Source of the DNA: Lachnospiraceae bacterium UBA4711
GTDB lineage: Bacteria; Bacillota; Clostridia; Lachnospirales; Lachnospiraceae
Direction: 5' to 3'
Assembly (NCBI GenBank): GCA_002404515.1
Contig: DHJV01000063.1
Location: 1-14,607, forward strand
DNA length: 14,607 bases
The notes under the pieces are model-generated. The model ran no database searches. It worked only from the letters and a program-made list of their open reading frames with translations, and had not been told where the DNA came from. Every line of letters begins with the position of its first letter. The stretch's first letter is position 1. The translations under genes and the position numbers were made by a program. This document shows positions 7,646 through 12,805 of the stretch, piece by piece.

Positions 7646-7659
7646 TGACTCGTTCCAAT
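7646..7659. promoter_or_regulatory. Predicted operator 2 for the LacI-type regulator
   Basis: TGACTCGTTCCAAT is the exact inverted copy of 7485-7498, with core TGnnnCGnnnCA (7646-7657). It lies upstream of the probable regulator promoter. The two operator centres are 159 bp apart, close to 15 turns of B-DNA at 10.5 bp per turn, which would suit looping; looping itself is inference. Confidence 0.72.
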
Positions 7660-7686
7660 ATCGATGCGGCTTTTTGCATTTTGGGC

Positions 7687-7715
7687 TTGCAATTCCGTCC
7701 AAGATAGGCTATCAT
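7687..7715 (+). promoter_or_regulatory. Probable promoter of the regulator gene
   Basis: TTGCAA (7687-7692), 17-nt spacer, TATCAT (7710-7715), about 38 bp before the GTG start. It matches sigma-A consensus moderately. Operator 2 lies ~30 bp upstream of the -35 box, so autoregulation would be by looping or by some upstream effect. Confidence 0.5.
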
Positions 7716-7752
7716 CATATTAGAAGATTTTTTAACAAAGGAGGAGAAGTTT

Positions 7753-9933
7753 GTGCCTACCATCAATGATATTGCCAAGGCGGCAGGCGTCTCACACGGT
7801 ACGGTTTCAAACGTCTTAAACAAGACTGGAAAAGTAAGCATCGAAAAAATCCGGTTGGTGGAAGATGCCATCAAGAAACTGGGATATGTCCCAAACATTC
7901 AGGCACAGCGGCTGCGTCAGGGCGCACCAAACACCATTGCAGTGATTCTTCCTTCTTTAAAGGAAACAAAGTACATCGACCTTTTTACCGCGATCCAGTT
8001 GAATTTTCCCAAAAGTCAGGACAGCCTTCTGGTGTATCAGAGCGAAGATATCCCGGCAGAGGAAGAAGTCATTCTGGACAATCTGAAAGTTTCCGGGCTG
8101 GTCGCGCTCATCGTTGTCTCCTGCCTCAGCCGGGAATGTCTCGAAAAATACCGCAGCCTTCACTGTCCAATCCTATTTGTGGAGCGCAAGCCGAAGACGC
8201 TGCGCGCAAACGAGTGGTTCATTTCGTTCGACCAAGTAAAAATCAGCAGCGAAGTGACCGACTACTGTGTAAAACAAAATTGGCGGTCAATTGCCTACTT
8301 CGGGGATGAACGGCATGGAGATGTGGAAAACCTCTTTTCGGCACATCTCAAAAAAAGCGTGTCTGCGAAGAAAATTTCGGTTGACGCGATTTCCGCAGAC
8401 TATAAACGTGCTTTGAATCAGGCGTTTGACTTAGCCAACGCCTGCATGGAATACGATGCGATCATCACACAGAGTTCGGTCTGCACCAATGCCGTACTGA
8501 ACGCGTTTCAACTGCTGCATTTGAAAAAGACACCACCCATTTTGATGGTCGGTGCTTATTCTGTGCCTGTGGAATCCATGAAGCTGTATCAGCTCGATTA
8601 TGGATTCTTGGGCATCCGCACAGTTAAGCTCTTGTCGAAACTTGAAAATACCGCAGAAACGACAACAAAAGAGTTTCTGTATCAGCCGAAAGGATTTGTG
8701 GAGTCGTTCTCCCATGTACAGCAGATGGCCGACACCGAATTGACGATGCTCACGCTGGACAACCCGTCCACGCAGGCTCTCAAAAAACTTCTGCCAGAAT
8801 TTGAATACCACAGCGGCATCAAAATCAAGCTCATCAGCGTTCCGTATGACGACCTGCTTTCCCAGCTGAAGCTGATCGGGCCTCATTTTACATACGATAT
8901 GATTCGTATTGATGTCGCGCAGTTTGATGATGTCGGCGAAAAAATCTATCGGCCATTTGACGAAATCTCGCTTTCCTTGGAAGAACTTGCGCCTCGGCTT
9001 ATCAAAAGCGGCTATGACAGCTATTCCTTGCTGAACGACCGCGCATATGCCATCCCACTTGACCCCAGTGTGCAGATTTTCCTGTACCGGGCAGATTTGT
9101 TCCACGATGCCAAGCTGTGCCGCGCCTACTACGAACGCTTCCACGAGAATTTGGTCGTTCCAACAACGTATGAGCAGTACCTCCATGTGGCAGAATTCTT
9201 TACCCGAAAGTACAACCCGGAATCCCCAACAGAGTTCGGCGCAACCATGACCTGCGGCTCTGCGGCGGTTTCGGCAAGCGATTTTCTACCGTTCTATCTT
9301 TCCAAAGTGGAACACCTTTATAATAAAGCCGGGCAAATCCAGATGGACAGCCCTGCTATGCGAGAAGCGATGTCGCAGTACCATACCCTTGGAAATTTCG
9401 CCTGCAAACAGAACTGGTGGGGCGACAGCATCCGGCAGTTTGCAGAAGGCAAGGTCGCTATGACGGTCGTCTACGCCAACTATGCCGCTGCCCTCATCAA
9501 CTCCAAAAATTCGAGCGTCGTCGGCAGAGTTGGCGCGGCAGTCATTCCGGGTCAAAAACCGCTGCTCGGCGGTGGAATTGTTGGAGTCTCCAAGTACAGC
9601 CAGAAAGTTGATGCCTGCAAGCAGTTCTTCCATTGGTATTACTCAACAGACGTTGCCTCCCTTCTGGTACGTCTCGGCGGCACGTCGCCCATCGTTGATG
9701 CCTATGAAGATTTCCAGAATTACAGTATCTTCCCTTGGATGAACACTTCCAAAAAGAGTTTTGGATTAGGTCAACGCGGCATTAAGGAGAATGCTCCGGA
9801 AGGATTTTCTATTCAACGGTATGAGTTCGCGATCGGAACTGCTGTCCGCAATGTACTTCAAGGGATAATCAACGTTCCTGAAGCCTGTGGTATGGCGCAG
9901 GCATTGTATGATTCCTTTGATATACAGAAGTAG
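7753..9933 (+). CDS. LacI-type regulator fused to a solute-binding-protein domain
   Basis: 726 residues, about twice a normal LacI regulator (~340). It starts at GTG 7753, set by AAAGGAGGAG 6-8 nt upstream and by the LacI N-terminus TINDIAKAAGVSHGTVSNVLN. Residues 2-50 are the helix-turn-helix; ~48-57 (PNIQAQRLRQG) match the hinge helix. Residues ~60-320 look like a LacI/periplasmic-binding type-I ligand domain, short and divergent. Residues ~329-726 look like a complete extracellular solute-binding protein of the SBP_bac_1/8 type: LTMLTLDNPSTQALKKLLPE, YAIPLDPSVQIFLYRADLF (~432-450), FAEGKVAMTV (~563-572), GGGIVGVSKYSQKVDACKQF (~606-625). There is no signal peptide or membrane segment, so this domain should act in the cytosol as a ligand sensor. 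The gene is divergent from the transporter operon with shared operators, so it is the likely controller. The domain order is seen; the ligand is unknown. Confidence 0.9.
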   Translation: MPTINDIAKAAGVSHGTVSNVLNKTGKVSIEKIRLVEDAIKKLGYVPNIQAQRLRQGAPNTIAVILPSLKETKYIDLFTAIQLNFPKSQDSLLVYQSEDIPAEEEVILDNLKVSGLVALIVVSCLSRECLEKYRSLHCPILFVERKPKTLRANEWFISFDQVKISSEVTDYCVKQNWRSIAYFGDERHGDVENLFSAHLKKSVSAKKISVDAISADYKRALNQAFDLANACMEYDAIITQSSVCTNAVLNAFQLLHLKKTPPILMVGAYSVPVESMKLYQLDYGFLGIRTVKLLSKLENTAETTTKEFLYQPKGFVESFSHVQQMADTELTMLTLDNPSTQALKKLLPEFEYHSGIKIKLISVPYDDLLSQLKLIGPHFTYDMIRIDVAQFDDVGEKIYRPFDEISLSLEELAPRLIKSGYDSYSLLNDRAYAIPLDPSVQIFLYRADLFHDAKLCRAYYERFHENLVVPTTYEQYLHVAEFFTRKYNPESPTEFGATMTCGSAAVSASDFLPFYLSKVEHLYNKAGQIQMDSPAMREAMSQYHTLGNFACKQNWWGDSIRQFAEGKVAMTVVYANYAAALINSKNSSVVGRVGAAVIPGQKPLLGGGIVGVSKYSQKVDACKQFFHWYYSTDVASLLVRLGGTSPIVDAYEDFQNYSIFPWMNTSKKSFGLGQRGIKENAPEGFSIQRYEFAIGTAVRNVLQGIINVPEACGMAQALYDSFDIQK

Positions 9934-10034
9934 GACAATATAGATTTCAAACATTCCCTCGTGCAAAACCCATTCAACCATAATCCATATTTTATTAAAC
10001 AAACCGCCTCTCACCCCAGCTAAAAATAAAAAGT
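9934..10034. other. Short intergenic stretch before the shared terminator
   Basis: AT-rich spacer between the regulator stop and the long hairpin. I see no gene, promoter pair or repeat in it. Confidence 0.5.
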
Positions 10035-10104
10035 AGCCGGACAACAGCGAACAAAGAAAATCCCTCATGAATCTTTTCTTGTTCGTTGTTATCCGGCTGT
10101 TTTA
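10022..10104. terminator. Long bidirectional terminator between convergent genes
   Basis: A near-continuous stem of ~25 bp: an arm beginning AGCCGGACAACA (10035-10060) pairs with an arm ending ATCCGGCT (10074-10098), with one mismatch, one wobble and one bulge around a 13-nt loop. On the plus strand it is followed by GTTTTAT; on the minus strand by ACTTTTTATTTTTA. It separates the plus-strand regulator from the minus-strand membrane-protein gene and can serve both. Confidence 0.85.
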
Positions 10105-10146
10105 TACTACCAGCTTGGCATACTTCCCCAAGGACAATGCCATCTT

Positions 10147-10884
10147 TTATTGTTGTTTGGCATTTTCGAGAAGTTTCATTTCTTCATCAACTTGAGCATC
10201 CGTGATATTATCAGCAAATTTAATCCGATTCTCTTCGATTTTAAAAATCAAACTGTCAGAATCACTTAACCCTAATTTTTTGTGGTAGTAATTGTAGCCA
10301 CGGATGATTTCTTCACACAATTCCCGTTCTACTTGAATCTTTAAGAGCGTAGCTTTCGCCCTTGGACGCGTCACTTGATTACCCGATGAAATGTAATGAA
10401 GCATTTTATAGGTGTTCAAGAGCGTAGACAGCTTTGTGGGAGCTAAGCCGAGATTTGTAGAATCGCAGACTTCGAGCAGAGTCTCTGTCGACATATCAAG
10501 AACCGGGTTTGTTTCTTCGTGTTGAGAAACTTTCCCTGTGCCGTTTTCCATCTTAAAATTTACTGTTTTATGTGTACTTTTAATTTCAAAGATTGGAACC
10601 TCCTCGTAAGGCAACCCTCCGCAAATGTATCGAAAGCACTCTTGCTTAACGAGGTAGCTATAAAGCGGCAAGTACACTTCATTCAAAATTTTCAGGTTGA
10701 CTTCGTAATTACGAGCTTGAATATATTTGTAAAGTGCAAAGCCACCACCAACAAGCACAGATAGCATCGTTACAACAGACGGAAGATATTCAAGCACATA
10801 CTTCCCCCATGATGTAGGCTGTATCGCAGACACTAAATAATTGTTCAAATTTTCAATCAAAGACTGATAAGATGCTAAATCCAT
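10147..10884 (-). CDS. Single-pass membrane protein of unknown function
   Basis: 245 residues from the ATG at 10884, chosen because AAGGAG lies 7 nt upstream; an in-frame ATG at 10920 lies inside the preceding terminator hairpin. I do not recognise the family. Residues ~1-30 are amphipathic, ~35-55 form one hydrophobic segment (LPSVVTMLSVLVGGGFALYK), and the remaining ~190 residues are soluble and charged. By the positive-inside rule the large domain is probably cytosolic. It contains Tyr-rich helical text (EVYLPLYSYLV, IIRGYNYYHKK) and ends in a Lys/Glu-rich helix. It is the last gene of the minus-strand accessory cluster and converges on the regulator gene. No catalytic motif is visible. 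Single-pass proteins of this shape occur next to mobile elements, sometimes as immunity or defence genes, but nothing here proves that. Confidence 0.75.
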   Translation of the reverse strand: MDLASYQSLIENLNNYLVSAIQPTSWGKYVLEYLPSVVTMLSVLVGGGFALYKYIQARNYEVNLKILNEVYLPLYSYLVKQECFRYICGGLPYEEVPIFEIKSTHKTVNFKMENGTGKVSQHEETNPVLDMSTETLLEVCDSTNLGLAPTKLSTLLNTYKMLHYISSGNQVTRPRAKATLLKIQVERELCEEIIRGYNYYHKKLGLSDSDSLIFKIEENRIKFADNITDAQVDEEMKLLENAKQQ

Positions 10885-10902
10885 AAGTTTTCTCCTTCTT
10901 AC

Positions 10903-10953
10903 AAAAATCCTCCTGCGCATACTGTCTGGAATCCAGTATGTACAGGAGGATTT
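10903..10953 (-). terminator. Terminator between the DUF2188 gene and the membrane-protein gene
   Basis: The outer stem AAATCCTCCTG / CAGGAGGATTT is a perfect 11 bp (10905-10915 with 10943-10953). An inner 7-bp stem CATACTG / CAGTATG (10918-10924 with 10934-10940) holds a 9-nt loop. On the minus strand it is followed by TTTTTG and then, within about 10 nt, by the ribosome binding site of the next gene. It ends the DUF2188 transcript and may attenuate the following gene. Confidence 0.85.
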
Positions 10954-10959
10954 CGTTAA

Positions 10960-11184
10960 TTAGCCCTTCGGCGGATATGGATCGTGTCCGTGAGAATCTT
11001 TGGCGCGAATCTGCCCATTGCACCCATGGATTACGAGTTCCGACCCTTGATTACGCGAAATTTCACGTCCGATGTTGATAGCCTCCCTTTGCGTGTTGGT
11101 GCGTACTGTCGCACGAGAGTTGCCTGCACCTTTTACCTGCCAACCACCATTGGGATGCGGCGTTACATGCTGATCTTTTCCCAT
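10960..11184 (-). CDS. DUF2188 domain protein
   Basis: 74 residues from the ATG at 11184, set by GAGGAGGTG about 6-7 nt upstream; a longer reading from 11259 would overlap the upstream gene and lacks a comparable site. The whole protein is one DUF2188 domain: VTPHPNGGWQVKGAGNSRA (~7-25), TQREAINIGREISRNQGSE, then LVIHGCNGQIRAKDSHGHDP (~48-67) and the tail YPPKG. DUF2188 proteins are small, basic and of unknown function; the compact fold with conserved Trp, His and Gly-x-Ile suggests a binding module. It follows the DUF3892 gene by 13 bp and is presumably co-transcribed with it. Confidence 0.85.
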   Translation of the reverse strand: MGKDQHVTPHPNGGWQVKGAGNSRATVRTNTQREAINIGREISRNQGSELVIHGCNGQIRAKDSHGHDPYPPKG

Positions 11185-11197
11185 CTTCAGCACCTCC

Positions 11198-11479
11198 TCA
11201 CACATGAGGCAAGCACAGGAGATTATCTTTACCAGAACTATTGGGTTCTGATTTGACATACTTCTCGTTGTTCTTGCTCAGTTGCGGAATCAAATTGGGG
11301 TAAGGGGGGATGTTTACCTGAATAGTTTTGGGGTGCTCCTGCAGATAATCATACAGGGTTTCCTTCTTACGGAGTCCCGGATTGGTACATCCCTCCACAT
11401 AAACGGAATCAATTTCCGTAAGTTTAGGGCTGTCAGGATTACTGCAACTTGCTTTCAGACGAATACCAGTAGCTTTCAT
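11198..11479 (-). CDS. DUF3892 domain protein
   Basis: 93 residues. The start has AGGAG 6-7 nt upstream. The sequence matches the DUF3892 pattern: an N-terminal strand (ATGIRLKASC), a central IDSVYVEG segment, and the characteristic ending KYVKSEPNSSGKDNLLCLP. Proteins of this family are short, cytosolic and of unknown role, often found with other small hypotheticals in accessory regions. A promoter with TTGTCT-17-TATACA lies about 40-70 bp upstream, so this is the first gene of a small transcript shared with the DUF2188 gene. Confidence 0.8.
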   Translation of the reverse strand: MKATGIRLKASCSNPDSPKLTEIDSVYVEGCTNPGLRKKETLYDYLQEHPKTIQVNIPPYPNLIPQLSKNNEKYVKSEPNSSGKDNLLCLPHV

Positions 11480-11520
11480 CTGCTACTCCTTTCTCCTAAA
11501 TAGTTAGGAATCCAAAAGGG

Positions 11521-11549
11521 TGTATAAAATCATATAATGTAGCAGACAA
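11521..11549 (-). promoter_or_regulatory. Promoter of the DUF3892-DUF2188 genes
   Basis: Minus strand: -35 TTGTCT (11549-11544), 17-nt spacer, -10 TATACA (11526-11521). The expected start near 11514 leaves a leader of ~35 nt carrying the ribosome binding site. Confidence 0.65.
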
Positions 11550-11551
11550 TA

Positions 11552-11609
11552 GAAAAAGGCCGGCTCATATGGGTCACATTTTGTGATTTTTCCATATTGA
11601 ACCAAGCCT
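11552..11609 (-). terminator. Nested hairpin terminator, minus strand
   Basis: Minus strand: outer GGCT/AGCC, middle ATATGG/CCATAT, inner TCACA/TGTGA, then GGCC and TTTTT. It would end transcripts from the XRE-type regulator gene before the DUF3892 promoter. The stem is interrupted, so strength is uncertain. Confidence 0.55.
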
Positions 11610-11625
11610 TAAATTGTGATATACT
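11597..11625 (+). promoter_or_regulatory. Promoter of the candidate small RNA
   Basis: TTGAAC (11597-11602), 17-nt spacer, TATACT (11620-11625) on the plus strand, where no gene starts downstream. The predicted start is near 11632. Confidence 0.6.
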
Positions 11626-11631
11626 ATAACA

Positions 11632-11724
11632 CGACCTAAGTGTATGTAGGATCACATATTCAAAGCTTGATTCTATGAGACACAGTTGACAGCACGGTGG
11701 ATTCCAGCCACTGTGCTGTTTTTC
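11632..11724 (+). ncRNA. Candidate intergenic small RNA of about 90 nt
   Basis: A plus-strand transcription unit delimited by a promoter (TTGAAC-17-TATACT) and a strong terminator ~60-90 nt later. No reading frame with a ribosome binding site fits inside: the two ATGs present run into stops at once or after four codons. It lies opposite the minus-strand accessory cluster. It matches no RNA family I recognise. The unit is predicted from signals only. Confidence 0.42.
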
Positions 11725-11727
11725 TTT
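11689..11727 (+). terminator. Rho-independent terminator, plus strand
   Basis: 12-bp stem ACAGCACGGTGG / CCACTGTGCTGT with one G-U pair and a 7-nt loop (ATTCCAG), followed by TTTTTCTTT. There is no T-run on the minus strand, so it serves plus-strand transcription only. Confidence 0.8.
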
Positions 11728-11782
11728 GCCCACTTCACAACTTATTATACCATGAACTGAATTGTACGTCAAGAGAAAAGTT

Positions 11783-11809
11783 AGCACTCTCACCTCTTGA
11801 GTGCTTTTT
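11783..11809. terminator. Hairpin at the 3' end of the XRE-type gene
   Basis: Stem AGCACTC / GAGTGCT with a 9-nt loop that contains the stop codon of the XRE-type gene. On the plus strand it is followed by TTTTTC; on the minus strand by the weaker AACTTTTC. It may work in both directions, better in plus. Confidence 0.55.
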
Positions 11810-12338
11810 CTGTCTCAGTCTGCTGTACTGTCCGTAAAAGCTCTTGTAAAGATGTACCGTCCTTCGACTCGTCATACCGAAGCTTGACAATCAGCTTCAG
11901 TCGATTTCCCATCTTTTCATAAATTTGAAGCGCATTTTCCAGCGTGGTGATGCTTTCTTGATCAGCCGTTGCCAGCATCATCTTCATCGCAACAATATAC
12001 TGGTTCAGTGCATTCGAAAACGTCACGGACTCAAACGCCTTGCTTAGAACCTCTTCTTTCGAAAGTTCATCACCGTCTTTATCTGTAACTTCTCGAGAAT
12101 ACTTCGCCGCAGACAGAATCACTTTTTTGGCATCCTCGCTAAGAGCCTTATCGTAGATAAACTCTGGTCCGATTCCAAAATACATCGAGAGCTTTTCACG
12201 GTTTGCTGCTGAAGCCACCGAATTACCATTCTCCCAATTTGCTACAGTCATACGGTTAACTGAGAGAGCTCTAGCAACTTGCTCTTGCGTTGCTCCGTAC
12301 AATTCACGGATTAAACGGAGATTGTTTATGGTAGCCAT
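11790..12338 (-). CDS. XRE-family helix-turn-helix regulator
   Basis: 182 residues. Residues ~5-62 are an XRE/Cro-CI helix-turn-helix: NLRLIRELYGATQEQVARALSVNRMTVANWENG, then a helix leading to YFGIGPEFIYDK. The rest (~65-182) is a helical, charged domain that I do not recognise, perhaps for oligomerisation or ligand sensing (NALNQYIVAMKMMLATADQ, IYEKMGNRLKLIVKLRYDE). GAGG lies about 8 nt before the ATG, and a good promoter lies 26-54 bp upstream. It probably regulates itself and perhaps the DUF3892/DUF2188/membrane-protein genes downstream. It lies just outside the presumed end of the integrative element, so it may belong to the host or to an older insertion. Confidence 0.85.
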   Translation of the reverse strand: MATINNLRLIRELYGATQEQVARALSVNRMTVANWENGNSVASAANREKLSMYFGIGPEFIYDKALSEDAKKVILSAAKYSREVTDKDGDELSKEEVLSKAFESVTFSNALNQYIVAMKMMLATADQESITTLENALQIYEKMGNRLKLIVKLRYDESKDGTSLQELLRTVQQTETEKALKR

Positions 12339-12363
12339 TGAACATTCCTCGCTTTCCTTTGTT

Positions 12364-12392
12364 ATAATATCACTTTTGCTATGCTAATTCAA
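12364..12392 (-). promoter_or_regulatory. Promoter of the XRE-type gene
   Basis: Minus strand: -35 TTGAAT (12392-12387), 17-nt spacer, -10 TATTAT (12369-12364). TAGC recurs three times around the -35 and spacer, a possible operator of the regulator itself. Confidence 0.65.
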
Positions 12393-12423
12393 GCTATTTT
12401 TTGATATTTTTTGCAATTTGAAA

Positions 12424-12476
12424 AGCACCCCTGCTAATCCATGTGTCATCGCACATTTCATTGGCAGGAGTGCTTG
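12424..12476 (-). terminator. Probable terminator of the integrase transcript
   Basis: Outer stem AAGCACCCCTGC / GCAGGAGTGCTT with one mismatch, inner stem ATGTG / CACAT. On the minus strand the outer stem runs into TTTTC, so it would stop transcription coming from int before the XRE promoter. Confidence 0.6.
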
Positions 12477-12523
12477 TGTTTATTGTAGGCTGCTTTCCGT
12501 TTTACTGATGCAAATTATCAAAT

Positions 12524-12544
12524 TTGGTGGTAAGTTGGTGGTAA
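12524..12544 (+). repeat. Tandem TTGGTGGTAA repeat (candidate integrase arm sites)
   Basis: TTGGTGGTAA occurs at 12524-12533 and again at 12535-12544, 11 bp apart, i.e. on the same helix face. Short tandem direct repeats near int are typical of arm-type sites bound by the integrase N-terminal domain; the assignment is inferred. Confidence 0.6.
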
Positions 12545-12752
12545 ATCCGCATTGCTCCAGTATCGCACAATTCAATTTTTGACGGATATAAGCCTTTTTT
12601 TGCGTTTTACTGCTCAATCGGCTTCATCGTCGGGATGTCAACGAGGAACAGTTATAAGCCTTTATTTCTTGATATTACCCTACATCGCAAGGGTTGATTT
12701 TTGCCTTTCCATTTACATCTCTACACAAGCCTTTATCCGAACTGTATCGTTT

Positions 12753-12796
12753 GGCGTATGAATTGGCGTAAATGGCGTATGGCGTAAATTGGCGTA
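12753..12796 (+). repeat. Five GGCGTA boxes next to the integrase stop
   Basis: GGCGTA at 12753, 12765, 12774, 12781 and 12791, two of them within AATTGGCGTA (12761-12770 and 12787-12796). The cluster ends 10 bp before the integrase stop codon. It may be a second set of integrase or excisionase binding sites. Confidence 0.6.
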
Positions 12797-12805
12797 CGCT
12801 TCGTT

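Larger units (their letters stand above)
11480..11789. other. Gene-free 310-bp region with regulatory elements on both strands
   Basis: It holds a minus-strand promoter for the DUF3892 gene, a nested hairpin with a minus-strand T-run (11552-11609), a plus-strand promoter (11597-11625) and a plus-strand terminator (11689-11727) that together outline a small RNA. A GTG-initiated minus-strand reading frame (11530-11793) crosses it but has no ribosome binding site and no recognisable content. Confidence 0.6.
12339..12805. other. 467-bp non-coding region holding the presumed element end
   Basis: From left to right: the XRE-gene promoter (12364-12392), a large hairpin (12424-12476), two tandem TTGGTGGTAA copies (12524-12544), two exact TATAAGCCTTT copies (12587-12597 and 12653-12663) plus the variant ACAAGCCTTTAT (12724-12735), then five GGCGTA boxes (12753-12796) against the integrase stop. 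No gene with a ribosome binding site is seen. In Tn916-like elements integrase lies next to one end, so the attachment site is expected here; its exact bases cannot be fixed without the other end. Confidence 0.6.

Noticed and set aside
9766..10068. Minus-strand 100-residue reading frame over the regulator's 3' end
   Set aside because: It starts inside the bidirectional terminator hairpin and overlaps a firmly assigned gene in antisense.
11530..11793. Minus-strand GTG-started 87-residue reading frame overlapping the XRE-gene stop (GTGA overlap)
   Set aside because: There is no ribosome binding site, the content is Cys-rich and low in order, and it runs through a terminator and promoter elements. 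Translational coupling cannot be excluded, but nothing supports it.
12552..12761. Plus-strand 69-residue reading frame
   Set aside because: It has no ribosome binding site and covers the repeat region next to the integrase; its hydrophobic content comes from T-rich DNA.
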